Below, in pieces: positions 41,044 to 49,472 of a stretch of DNA of 64,000 nucleotides. Source of the DNA: Alistipes sp. Zagget8 (GTDB lineage Bacteria > Bacteroidota > Bacteroidia > Bacteroidales > Rikenellaceae). Both the position numbers and the translations under genes were made by a program. Each line of letters opens with the position of its first letter. Position 1 is the stretch's first letter. The stretch is taken from contig MSHJ01000015.1 in assembly GCA_001941065.1 (NCBI GenBank), positions 124,001 through 188,000 of the forward strand, read 5' to 3'. A model generated the notes under the pieces. The model had not been told where the DNA came from. It saw only the letters and a program-made list of their open reading frames with translations, and did not search any database.

Positions 41044-42156
41044 TTACTTTTTCTTTTTATCTTCCTTGACGCCGCGAATCCGGTCCCCGGCGGTCACGCC
41101 CTCCCTGATCTCGATGTTCAGGCCGTCCGAGAGTCCGATCTGCACCTCGCGTTTGTCGAAGGTCTGCTCCTCGGCTCCCTCGGCGCTGGTCAGCACATAG
41201 ACATAACTCTTGCCGTCCTCGAACTCCACGGTGCTTTCCGGGAGGGTCAGCACCCCTTCGCGGTTCTCGATCACCACGCTGGCGTTGGCGCTGTAACCCG
41301 CCCGCACGAAGACCTCGGAAGGCACCGTCACCGCGGCCTTGACCTCGAAGAGGACCACGCCGTTGTCTTCGGTGGCCTTCGGCGAGACGTACTCCAGCAG
41401 GGCCTCCAGTTCGACGTTCTGCAGGGCGCCGATGGTGAGCTGCACGGGCATTCCCTCGTGGAGCTTGCCCACATCGGTTTCGTCGACGTTGCCCCGGAAG
41501 AGCATGTTCGACATATCGGCCACCGTGGCGATCGTCGTGCCGTCGTTGAACGTGTTGGCCTGGATCACCGAGTTGCCGACCTTGATCGGCACGTCGAGGA
41601 TCATGCCGTCGATCGTCGAGCGGATCTGCGTATTGCTCAGCTCCTTGAACCGGCTCGAGATGCCGTCCTTCACGATCTCGAGGTTCTCTTTGGCATTTTG
41701 CAGCTCCTCCACGGCCTTGTCGAGCGCCATGCGGCTCTGCTCGGCCTCCTCGTCCGAAACGACGCCTTTGGCGTGCAGGGCCGTCGTGCGGTCGTGTTCG
41801 CGGCGGGTCTGCGCCAGCGAAATCTCGGCCACCGACACGCGCGATTCGGCGCCCGAAAGCTGGCCCATTTCGGGAACTACCTTCACCGTGGCGATCACCT
41901 CGCCTTTGCGCACCGACTGCCCGGCCTCCTTGTAGACGTCGGAGATGATGCCCGAAATCTGGGGTTTGATCATCACTTCGTCGCGCGGTTCGACCTTGCC
42001 CGTGGCCACCACGAACTGTTTGAGCGTGTCCAGCTTGGGCTGTACGATCGTGTAGACGACCTTCGCCGGACGGGTTTTCTGCCACAGGAACCAGAAGGTT
42101 CCCAGTAAGAGCGCTGCGAAGAGCACTCCGGCAAAAATCTTCAGAAACTTTTTCAT
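41044..42156 (-). CDS. Periplasmic adaptor subunit (MacA/HlyD-like membrane fusion protein)
   Basis: 370 residues. One N-terminal membrane anchor (residues 5-23), a lipoyl half-motif G-K-V-E-P-R-D-E-V-M-I-K-P-Q-I-S-G, a coiled-coil hairpin (about 100-165), second lipoyl part, then beta-barrel domain. It should connect the MacB-like permeases to TolC. Lys-rich C-terminus K-E-D-K-K-K-K. Confidence 0.92.
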   Translation of the reverse strand: MKKFLKIFAGVLFAALLLGTFWFLWQKTRPAKVVYTIVQPKLDTLKQFVVATGKVEPRDEVMIKPQISGIISDVYKEAGQSVRKGEVIATVKVVPEMGQLSGAESRVSVAEISLAQTRREHDRTTALHAKGVVSDEEAEQSRMALDKAVEELQNAKENLEIVKDGISSRFKELSNTQIRSTIDGMILDVPIKVGNSVIQANTFNDGTTIATVADMSNMLFRGNVDETDVGKLHEGMPVQLTIGALQNVELEALLEYVSPKATEDNGVVLFEVKAAVTVPSEVFVRAGYSANASVVIENREGVLTLPESTVEFEDGKSYVYVLTSAEGAEEQTFDKREVQIGLSDGLNIEIREGVTAGDRIRGVKEDKKKK

Positions 42157-42180
42157 AGGGCTGTGTATTGTTGTTTGTTT

Positions 42181-43440
42181 TTATTCTTCGCGTATGGCGT
42201 CCACGGCCTTGATCCTCAGGGCACGGGTCGCGGGAATGACTCCCGCCAGCAGGCTTCCCGCCACGAGAATCGCAAGGGCGAGGATTCCCGTGCCGAACGA
42301 GATCATCCACGAGATTTCGAACCCGTCCTGCGCCACGGTGACGGCCTGGTAATAGAGCGAGTCGAACACCGAGAGCACGCCCACGGCCGCCGTGAGCCCC
42401 AGCACCCCCGCGATGAAGGTGAGTATGAAGCTCTCCGAGAGTATCTGCCCGATGATGGCCCGGGGCGGGGCGCCCAGCGCACGGCGGATGCCGATCTCCT
42501 GCGTGCGCTCCTTTACGAGCACCAGCATGATGTTGCTCACGCCGACGATGCCCGCCAGCAGCGTCCCGAGACCCACGATCCAGGTCAGCAGCGCGATGCC
42601 GCGGAAGAGCCCCATCACCTTTTCGAAAATCTCGGCCGTGGCCATGGTCCACATGGCCTTTTCGTCGTCCGGGGAGATGATGTGGCGGGCGAAGACCGCC
42701 TCCCGGCACGCCTTTTCGACCGCTTTGCTCGGCACGTCGTCACGGCCCGCCACGGCGAGCATGTGGATGTTGTTGCCGCGTCCGTACATCTGCTGCGCCA
42801 GCGATATGGGCACCACGATCGTGCGCTCGACGTCGCTGAACGACATCGCGGTGCTCTGCTTGCGCAGCACGCCGACCACCCGGAAATAGGTGTTGCTCAG
42901 TTTGATGATCTGGCCCGTGGGGTCCTGCCCGCCGGGGAAAAGGTCCTTGTATACCTGAGTGCCGATGACGCAGGACTTGCGTTTCTGCACCATGTCCACC
43001 TCGTTGATAAAGCGTCCGTAGAGGATTTTCTGCGGGTTGATTTTCTGGTAGTCGGGCATATAGCCCATCAGCGTGTAGTCGCCCTTGTGCTCGTGGCGGC
43101 TGGCGTGTACCTCGTTGCCCCAGAAGACGGCCGAAGCATACTGCACCTCGGGGAGTTTCCGCACGGTCGTCACATCCTCGTTGTGCATTCCCCACCAACG
43201 GTTTTTGGGCATACCCTTGTAGGGGATGCCGGTCTGCTGGGTCTGCATGAGCAGCGTATTGGTCGACATATCGCCCAGCTGTGCCCGGAACAGGCGTCCC
43301 AGCCCCATCCCCGCGCCCAGCATCACCGTCAGCATGAAGATGCCCCAGAAGACCCCCAGCGCGGTCATGATGCTGCGCTTGCGGTTCCGGGCGATGGTCT
43401 GCCAGATTTCATTCCAGCGGTCTGTGTCGAAAAAGGACAT
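42181..43440 (-). CDS. MacB-like ABC transporter permease 1
   Basis: 419 residues. One N-terminal membrane helix (about 23-44), large periplasmic MacB core domain, and three C-terminal helices with G-I-V-G-V-S-N-I-M-L-V-L-V-K-E-R-T-Q-E-I-G-I-R-R-A-L-G-A, the FtsX/MacB signature. No ATPase domain of its own. It lies 4 bases downstream of the second permease, from which it differs clearly in the periplasmic part, suggesting a heterodimer. Confidence 0.92.
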   Translation of the reverse strand: MSFFDTDRWNEIWQTIARNRKRSIMTALGVFWGIFMLTVMLGAGMGLGRLFRAQLGDMSTNTLLMQTQQTGIPYKGMPKNRWWGMHNEDVTTVRKLPEVQYASAVFWGNEVHASRHEHKGDYTLMGYMPDYQKINPQKILYGRFINEVDMVQKRKSCVIGTQVYKDLFPGGQDPTGQIIKLSNTYFRVVGVLRKQSTAMSFSDVERTIVVPISLAQQMYGRGNNIHMLAVAGRDDVPSKAVEKACREAVFARHIISPDDEKAMWTMATAEIFEKVMGLFRGIALLTWIVGLGTLLAGIVGVSNIMLVLVKERTQEIGIRRALGAPPRAIIGQILSESFILTFIAGVLGLTAAVGVLSVFDSLYYQAVTVAQDGFEISWMISFGTGILALAILVAGSLLAGVIPATRALRIKAVDAIREE

Positions 43441-43444
43441 GGCT

Positions 43445-44704
43445 TTATTTGTTGTAACGCAATGCGTCGATCGTTTTCAGCTGTGCCGCGCGGTAGGCGG
43501 GGATGTATCCGGCGATGAGTCCCGCGACGACGAGCACCACCGTGGCGCTCACGGCCACGCCCAGGTCGAGCGTCGGGTCGAGGAACACCGAGTTCATGCC
43601 GCCCTCGGTCTGCTGGGCCGGGGCTTGGTTGAGCGCATAGTTGACCGCCTCCATCACGGCTACGCCCAGCACCATGCCCAGATAGCCGAACGCCGCGGTG
43701 ATCAGCACCGACTCGGTGAGGATCAGGCGGATGATCGACGACGGCCGTGCCCCGAGGGCCTTGCGGATGCCGAATTCGGCGGTGCGTTCGGTGACGGTCA
43801 CGAGCATGATGTTGCTCACGCCGACGATGCCCGCCAGCAGCGTTCCCAGTCCGATGATCCAGACGAAGAGGTTGATACCCCCGAATACGACCATCATGTT
43901 CTTGTACATCTCCATCGTGTTGTCGATCCAGATGGCACTCCGGTCGTCCGGCGCGAAGTGGTGTTCGGCGGAGAGGCGGCTCAGGAGGCGTTTCTCGAAA
44001 TCCTCCATCTGTTCGTCGGTGTCGATGCCCCGCAGCGTGAGGATGGCGTTGTTGATTTCGGGGTTGTTGGCCGTGTAGATCAGCTGCCCGGTGGTGAGGG
44101 GAATCGTACACGAGGAGTTGTTGCGTTGGGCGTCGCCCTTCATGATGCCGATCACCGTGAAGACGAGCCCGCCGACCTTGATTTGCCTGCCCACCGGATC
44201 GGCGCCCTTGAAGAGGATGCGCCGCATCGGTTCGTCGATGACGATGACCTTGCGGTAGTTCTCCACGTCGGCGTCGTTGATGTAACGCCCGGCCGAGAGT
44301 TTGATGCCTTCCATCTGCTGCACTTTCGGGAGCGATCCCCGCAGCCAGACCTGGGTGAATTCATTGCCGTAAGTGGCTTTCTTGCCGTCGAGCCATTTGT
44401 TGGCCGATATTTCCTCGATCTCGGGAAACTCCCGTTTGAGAATCTCTAGGTCGCTGTTCCGCATGCGGATGCGGCGGCCCTTCTCGTAGCCCATCCACGG
44501 TTTGGAGGTCTCGCCGCCGTAGAGGTCGATGGAATTGGTGGCGTAGTCGTCGAAGTTGGCCAGCACGCCGTTCTTCAGTCCGTTGCCCGAGCCTAACAGG
44601 ATGACCAGCATGAAGATACCCCACGCGACCGAAAAGCCCGTGAGGAACGTGCGCAGCTTGTTGCGCCGCACCGAGGTCCAGATCTCCAGCAGCAGTTCCC
44701 TCAT
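43445..44704 (-). CDS. MacB-like ABC transporter permease 2
   Basis: 419 residues from the ATG at 44704, which overlaps the stop of the ATPase gene (ATGA); the frame extends further only through that gene. Same layout as permease 1, with G-I-V-G-V-S-N-I-M-L-V-T-V-T-E-R-T-A-E-F-G-I-R-K-A-L-G-A before the last helices. Together with permease 1 it probably forms the inner-membrane part of the efflux pump. Confidence 0.92.
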   Translation of the reverse strand: MRELLLEIWTSVRRNKLRTFLTGFSVAWGIFMLVILLGSGNGLKNGVLANFDDYATNSIDLYGGETSKPWMGYEKGRRIRMRNSDLEILKREFPEIEEISANKWLDGKKATYGNEFTQVWLRGSLPKVQQMEGIKLSAGRYINDADVENYRKVIVIDEPMRRILFKGADPVGRQIKVGGLVFTVIGIMKGDAQRNNSSCTIPLTTGQLIYTANNPEINNAILTLRGIDTDEQMEDFEKRLLSRLSAEHHFAPDDRSAIWIDNTMEMYKNMMVVFGGINLFVWIIGLGTLLAGIVGVSNIMLVTVTERTAEFGIRKALGARPSSIIRLILTESVLITAAFGYLGMVLGVAVMEAVNYALNQAPAQQTEGGMNSVFLDPTLDLGVAVSATVVLVVAGLIAGYIPAYRAAQLKTIDALRYNK

Positions 44705-45390
44705 CGTTTTCCGAGGCCCGTTTGGTCGATGCTGCTGATGACGCCGTCCCTGAGACGGATGATTTTGTCGGTCTGGTCGGCGATAGACTGTTCGTGGGTG
44801 ACGCAGATGATGGTCATGCCCATGTCGGTGTTGACCCGGCGCAGCAGGTTCATCACCTCCTGCGAGGTGACGCTGTCCAGTGCACCCGTGGGTTCGTCGG
44901 CGAGGATGATTTCGGGCTGGTTGATCAGCGCCCGGGCGATCGCCACGCGCTGTTTCTGGCCGCCCGACATTTCGTTGGGCATGTGCGTGGCCCAATCCCG
45001 CAGGCCCAGCATGTCGAGGTATTCCAGCGCCTGCGCATTGCGGCGGCGGCGTGCGACGCCCTGGTAGTAGAGCGGCAGGGCGACGTTCTCGACGGCATTT
45101 TTATAGTTGATGAGGTTGAACGACTGGAAGATGTAGCCGATCATCTTGTTGCGTGCGGCGGCGGCCTGCGTCTCGTTGAGGTCCTTGATCAGGCGTCCCG
45201 CGAGGTAGTAACTGCCGCTGTCGTAGTCGTCGAGGATGCCGAGGATATTCAGCAGGGTCGATTTCCCCGATCCCGAGGCTCCCATGATCGACACCAGTTC
45301 GCCCTTGCCGACCTCGAGGTCGATGCCCTTCAGTACATGAAGCGGCGAACCGTTGTTATAGGTTTTGTTGATGTTTTCCAGCTTAATCAT
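44701..45390 (-). CDS. ABC transporter ATP-binding protein (MacB/LolD type)
   Basis: 229 residues. Walker A G-A-S-G-S-G-K-S-T, signature M-S-G-G-Q-K-Q-R-V-A-I-A-R-A-L, Walker B I-I-L-A-D-E-P-T-G-A-L-D and H-loop C-V-T-H-E are all intact. First gene of the operon and the energy source for the two permeases. Confidence 0.95.
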   Translation of the reverse strand: MIKLENINKTYNNGSPLHVLKGIDLEVGKGELVSIMGASGSGKSTLLNILGILDDYDSGSYYLAGRLIKDLNETQAAAARNKMIGYIFQSFNLINYKNAVENVALPLYYQGVARRRRNAQALEYLDMLGLRDWATHMPNEMSGGQKQRVAIARALINQPEIILADEPTGALDSVTSQEVMNLLRRVNTDMGMTIICVTHEQSIADQTDKIIRLRDGVISSIDQTGLGKR

Positions 45391-45447
45391 TGTCCGTTAG
45401 CAGTCGAGTGAGGGTTGGCGGGTAACGGTCTGTTACGCACTTGACGG

Positions 45448-45477
45448 CAAAGGTAATAAAGAAATCGTGAAAAACAA
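45448..45477 (-). promoter_or_regulatory. Promoter of the ABC efflux operon
   Basis: On the minus strand TTG (45475-45477), 19 bases, TACCTTTG (45448-45455), about 58 bases upstream of the ATP-binding protein start. Confidence 0.65.
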
Positions 45478-45530
45478 CTTATTTTTATCGAAAATCAATA
45501 AAATATTACCCCCCCCCGATAAGAGGGAAC

Positions 45531-46211
45531 TTACAGATCGTAAATGTCTCCGGAGGGCTGTCCCGTCAATAATCGGCGGAGTGTTTCGACATCGGGGGCG
45601 AAGCGGTCGGGACGGGCGGCTTCCAGTTCGCCCGGCGAGGCGTATCCCCAGCCGACGGCGATCGAGGCGAGGCCCGTTTCGGCTGCTCCCTCGATGTCGT
45701 AACGGCGGTCGCCGATCATCACGGCCTCCTGCGGGGCGATTCCCAACGTATCGAGGGCGTGGCGGATCACGTCGGCCTTGGTCGTGCGCGTGCCGTCGAA
45801 GGTGCTGCCGCTGACGAGGGTGAAATATTGCGCGAAGCCGAAATGTACGGCGATCTGTTCGGCAAACGGCGTTGGCTTCGAGGTGGCCATCACGTTCACG
45901 CACCCGGCGGCGGACGTTGTGGCCAGCAGTTCGGGAATCCCCGGGTAGATTTCGTTTTCGAAGATGCCCTTCGGAGCATAATATTCGCGGTATTTGGCGA
46001 CGGCGGTTTCAGCGTCGGCAGGGCTCATGCCGTAGCGTTCGCGGAACGAATCCGCGAGCGGCGGCCCGATAAAGGGACAGAGTTTCCGCAGGTCGGGTTC
46101 GTCGATGCCGAAATGACGCAGGGCATACTGCACCGAGCGGGTGATGCCTTGCATGGGATCGGTCAGCGTACCGTCGAGGTCGAAAAAGAGGTATTTCCTG
46201 TACATATTCAT
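45531..46211 (-). CDS. HAD family hydrolase (phosphoglycolate phosphatase-like)
   Basis: 226 residues (or 224 from the ATG at 46205). HAD motif I is F-F-D-L-D-G-T-L-T-D near residue 10, motif II M-A-T-S, motif III K with M-I-G-D-R-R-Y-D (motif IV) near the end. A helical cap sits between residues 20 and 85. The GPH/PGP group dephosphorylates small phosphometabolites; the substrate is uncertain. A run of 9 C lies at 45510-45518 just past its end. Confidence 0.9.
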   Translation of the reverse strand: MNMYRKYLFFDLDGTLTDPMQGITRSVQYALRHFGIDEPDLRKLCPFIGPPLADSFRERYGMSPADAETAVAKYREYYAPKGIFENEIYPGIPELLATTSAAGCVNVMATSKPTPFAEQIAVHFGFAQYFTLVSGSTFDGTRTTKADVIRHALDTLGIAPQEAVMIGDRRYDIEGAAETGLASIAVGWGYASPGELEAARPDRFAPDVETLRRLLTGQPSGDIYDL

Positions 46212-46282
46212 TGTGTGGTAAACTACAACTCCCCATGCTTCCGGATGCCGTATTCGCCGCCTGCGGCGTCGTATGCAAATTT

Positions 46283-46319
46283 GACCCCACCCTAAACCCC
46301 TCCCTTAGGGAGGGGCTTT
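46283..46319 (+). repeat. Bacteroidetes GACCCCACCCTAAACCCC-type repeat
   Basis: Contains the palindrome CCCCTCCC/GGGAGGGG (46297-46315). In reverse orientation it resembles 34475-34513. This kind of intergenic repeat is common in Bacteroidetes genomes. Confidence 0.7.
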
Positions 46320-46365
46320 GTGCCGCTGCGCGGCAAGGTGAAGCCCGGGAGCTTGGTGAAAATAG

Positions 46366-46394
46366 CTAAAAAGCCCGGCCTCTCGGGACCGGGA
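46366..46394 (-). terminator. Terminator of the CoA-transferase operon
   Basis: On the minus strand CCCGG/CCGGG stem followed by CTTTTT (from AAAAAG at 46368-46373), directly past the stop codon at 46400. It ends the iorB-aminotransferase-CoA-transferase transcript. Confidence 0.65.
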
Positions 46395-46399
46395 CGGGG

Positions 46400-47695
46400 T
46401 TACGGTTTGAGCCGCAGGAACGAGTAGCCGAAGCGCTCCGCGGCGGCGCGTTCCAGCTCTTCGCGGACCGCAGGGTGGGCCACGGCGATCAGCGCCCGGG
46501 CCCGCTCGGCGAGGTTCCGGCCCCGCAGGTGCGCCACGCCGTATTCGGTGACGATGTGCTGGACCATGTGGCGCGTCGTCACGACGCCCGCGCCGGGTGT
46601 CAGCAGCGCCTTGATTTTCGACTCGCCTTTGGGCGTGGTCGAAGGGATGGCGATAAAGGTTTTGCCCCCTTCCGAGAGCGCCCCGCCGTACATGAAATCG
46701 TGCTGGCCGCCCACGCCCGAGATGATGCGCTCGCCGACCGAATCGGCGCATACCTGACCCGTGAGGTCCACCTCCACGGCCGAGTTGATGGCCATGACTT
46801 TCGGATTCTGCCGGATGCGGAACGGATCGTTGGTCCACGCCACGTCCTTCATCACCAAATCCTTGCGGTAGTCCATATAGTCGTACAGCCGGCGCGAGCC
46901 CAGGGCCAGCGACGCCACCGTCACGCCGGGCATCACCGCCTTCTGCGAATTGTCGATCACGCCGCTCTCCAGCAGCGGCAGCACGCCGTCGGTCATCGCC
47001 TCGGTGTGCAGTCCCAGGTGTTTGTGGTCGCGGAGCGCCCCCAGCACGGCGTTGGGGATGCCGCCGACGCCGATCTGGAGCGTCGCTCCGTCGGGAATCA
47101 GTTCGGCGATGTAGCGGCCGATTTTGAGTTCGGTCTCGGTGGGCACGGCCGTCGGGACCTCCACCAGCGGGGAGTCCACCTCCACGGCCGCGGCGAAGCG
47201 CGAGGAGTGGATCACGGCGTCGCCGTAGGAGAAGGGCATCGCCTTGTTGACCTGCGCGATAACGGTCTTCGCGCACTCCACCGCCGACACCGCAAGGTCG
47301 GCCGAGACGCCGAACGAGCAGTAGCCCTCGGCGTCGGGCGGCGAGACGTTGATGAGTGCGAAATCGAGGGGCAGCGTGCCGTCGCGGAACAGTCCGGGAA
47401 TTTCGCCCAGGAAGGCCGGAATCGATTGTCCGCAGCCGTCGGCCAGCCAGCGGCGGATGTTGTTGGCCACGAAGAGGCTGTTCACGAGGAACGACTCCCG
47501 GTATTCGGGCCGGCAGTAGGGGGCCTCGAAGGCTCCCACGGCGAAAGCCGAGTAGACCTTCACGCCCCGGAGTTCCGGACCCCGGTCGGCCATTGTGGCC
47601 ACGAGCACCTCGGGAATCGAGGTGCTGCCCTGAATGTAGACGCTGTCGTTGGATCGGATGAGTTTTACCGCCTCCGCGGCAGTCGTAAAGCGCAT
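46400..47695 (-). CDS. Acetyl-CoA hydrolase/CoA-transferase family protein
   Basis: 431 residues, full length for the Cat1/4-hydroxybutyrate CoA-transferase family. N-terminal R-F-T-T-A-A-E-A-V-K-L-I and G-S-T-S-I-P-E-V-L, then Q-I-G-V-G-G-I-P-N-A-V-L and the active-site block with H-T-E-A-M-T-D-G. The late G-G-Q-H-D-F-M-Y-G-A-L motif is also family-typical. It moves CoA between acyl groups and acetate. With the upstream aminotransferase and IorB it would release an aryl acid while conserving the CoA thioester. Starts 8 bases after the aminotransferase stop. Confidence 0.92.
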   Translation of the reverse strand: MRFTTAAEAVKLIRSNDSVYIQGSTSIPEVLVATMADRGPELRGVKVYSAFAVGAFEAPYCRPEYRESFLVNSLFVANNIRRWLADGCGQSIPAFLGEIPGLFRDGTLPLDFALINVSPPDAEGYCSFGVSADLAVSAVECAKTVIAQVNKAMPFSYGDAVIHSSRFAAAVEVDSPLVEVPTAVPTETELKIGRYIAELIPDGATLQIGVGGIPNAVLGALRDHKHLGLHTEAMTDGVLPLLESGVIDNSQKAVMPGVTVASLALGSRRLYDYMDYRKDLVMKDVAWTNDPFRIRQNPKVMAINSAVEVDLTGQVCADSVGERIISGVGGQHDFMYGGALSEGGKTFIAIPSTTPKGESKIKALLTPGAGVVTTRHMVQHIVTEYGVAHLRGRNLAERARALIAVAHPAVREELERAAAERFGYSFLRLKP

Positions 47696-47703
47696 GTATT
47701 CGT

Positions 47704-49014
47704 CTATTTATGGTTTTCGGCAAATGCTTTCAAGCGTGCTTCGAGCAGGTCGAACTGTTCGGGACGGTTCAGCTGCGAGACACAGACCCGGATGCCGTGC
47801 TGCCGGCTGCCGGTCGAGGTGAGCGAGATGGCGCAGATGCCGTACAACAGCAGTTCGCTCAGCAGTTCGGCGCTGGTCATCCCGTCGTAGCCCACCGTGT
47901 AGAAGAATCCGTCGCTGACGGCTTCGTCCTGGTCCTTGTCGTAGACGATGCGGAAGCCGTGGCGGAGGAACGCCTCTTTGGTGAGCCGGGCGCGGCGGGC
48001 ATATTCCGAGGCTTCGCCCACGAAATCCAATGCGCCGTCGGCCGCCGCGCGGAACATCGCCGCCAGGGCATACTGCGCCGAATGGCTCGTGCCCGACGAA
48101 GCGGCGTAGAGGAACACCAGCACGAAGGCGTCGCCCAGCCGTCCGATGTTGTAACGCTGGCGCAGGGCCGGGTATTCGCGGTGCCAGAGCTTTTCGGAGA
48201 CGGCCGCCACGGCGATACGTTGTCCGGCGTAGCTGAATATCTTCGAACCCGAGACCAGCAGGATGTAATTTTCGGTGTAGCGGGCGACGGTCGCCTGATA
48301 GGGGGCTTCGAAGGGGCGTCCCAGCGGTTTGCGGAAATCCATACAGAGGTAGGCGAGGTCCTCGATGACGATGGCGTCGTATTTTGTGGCCAGTTCGCCG
48401 ATCGTGCGCAGCTCCTCCTCCGTGAGGCAGATCCATGCCGGATTGTTGGGATTCGAGTAGACGATGGCCGCTATGTCGCCCGCGGCGAGGTAGCTCTCGA
48501 TCTTCGGACCCAGTTTTTCGGCCCGGAAATCGTAGATGTCGAACGACTCCGCGGGGATGCCGAGGATGCGCACCTGACTGCGCTGCACGGGGAATCCGGG
48601 GTCGATGAAGAGAATTTTCCGTTTGGCGGGATCGAGCTGCGAGCACATCAGGAACGTGGCGAAACTGCCTTGCATCGACCCCACGGTCGGGATGCAGCCC
48701 CCGGGAGCGACCTCCACGCCGAGGAAGGCTTCGAGGAACCGCGAGGCTTGTTTTTTCAGTTCCGGGATGCCCTGCATGCTGGGGTACTGCGACGCGACGC
48801 CCGTTTGCAGGGCCGCACATTCGGCCTCGACGCCCACCCGTTCGGGAGGCAGTCCCGGCACGCCCATTTCGAGGTGGAGGAATTCCTCTCCGGTTTCGCG
48901 CTCCAGGATGCGGGCGATGTCGCCCGACTGGCGGATCGTGGCCTGCGCGATGTCTGCGATATCCATCCGCTCCAGCGCGGAGCGCAGATGGGACTTGTCG
49001 AAGGGTATCTCCAT
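47704..49014 (-). CDS. PLP-dependent aminotransferase, class I/II
   Basis: 436 residues from the ATG at 49014, which overlaps the iorB stop (TAATG). Fold-type I features: S-M-Q-G-S-F-A near the PLP phosphate site, N-P-N-N-P-A-W (substrate and cofactor contact), E-D-L-A-Y and S-G-S-K-I-F with the Schiff-base Lys. C-terminal R-V-C-V-S-Q-L with the carboxylate-binding Arg. Next to iorB it would convert an aromatic amino acid to its 2-oxo acid. Substrate is inferred from context only. Confidence 0.9.
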   Translation of the reverse strand: MEIPFDKSHLRSALERMDIADIAQATIRQSGDIARILERETGEEFLHLEMGVPGLPPERVGVEAECAALQTGVASQYPSMQGIPELKKQASRFLEAFLGVEVAPGGCIPTVGSMQGSFATFLMCSQLDPAKRKILFIDPGFPVQRSQVRILGIPAESFDIYDFRAEKLGPKIESYLAAGDIAAIVYSNPNNPAWICLTEEELRTIGELATKYDAIVIEDLAYLCMDFRKPLGRPFEAPYQATVARYTENYILLVSGSKIFSYAGQRIAVAAVSEKLWHREYPALRQRYNIGRLGDAFVLVFLYAASSGTSHSAQYALAAMFRAAADGALDFVGEASEYARRARLTKEAFLRHGFRIVYDKDQDEAVSDGFFYTVGYDGMTSAELLSELLLYGICAISLTSTGSRQHGIRVCVSQLNRPEQFDLLEARLKAFAENHK

Positions 49015-49472
49015 TATTTCGTCTGTTTTTGGGTCACGTCGTAACCGGCGCGGAACGCCGCGAGGTTCATTTCGACGATCGCGTCGCCTTTGCGGGCGAA
49101 GATGTCGCGGATGCCCGCTTCGAGTTTCGCGGCGTCGATGTCCAGAAACGGCGCCGCGGCGCCCAGCAGCACCATGTTGGCCGAGCGGGGCGATGCCGCA
49201 GCCCGGGCCAGAGCGTCGATGTCGAGCGTCACCGCGTGGGGCAGCGCTTCCAGCTCGCGCCGCAGGGCGTCGGCGTCGGGGTAGTCGGGGATGTTGACCA
49301 GCGGGACCGTGTTGGTGATGACCCAGCCGTCGGACGCGAGCCACGGCAGGTAGCGCAGCGCCTCCATCGGTTCGAGCGAAACGATGAGGTCGGCCTTGCC
49401 CCGCGGGATGAGGTCCGCATGGATTGCCGACGAAGAGATGCGCAGGTTCGACTGCACGTCGCCGCCGCGCTG
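49014..49472 (-). pseudogene. iorB: Indolepyruvate ferredoxin oxidoreductase beta subunit, 5'-truncated
   Basis: About 150 residues remain, from Q-R-G-G-D-V-Q-S-N-L-R-I-S to the stop. The retained part has L-I-P-R-G-K-A-D-L-I-V-S-L-E-P-M-E-A-L-R-Y and N-T-V-P-L-V-N-I-P, matching the C-terminal part of IorB. Roughly the first 40 residues, including the start, are missing: the sequence changes to a SusC gene on the opposite strand at about 49,466-49,478. IorA would normally lie upstream. The enzyme turns aryl pyruvates into aryl-acetyl-CoA using thiamine diphosphate, ferredoxin and CoA. The frame stays open further, but that part is not IorB. Confidence 0.75.

Noticed and set aside
45510..45518. 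Run of nine C as a phase-variable tract
   Set aside because: It lies past the HAD stop codon and not inside a promoter or gene, so length change would have no evident effect.
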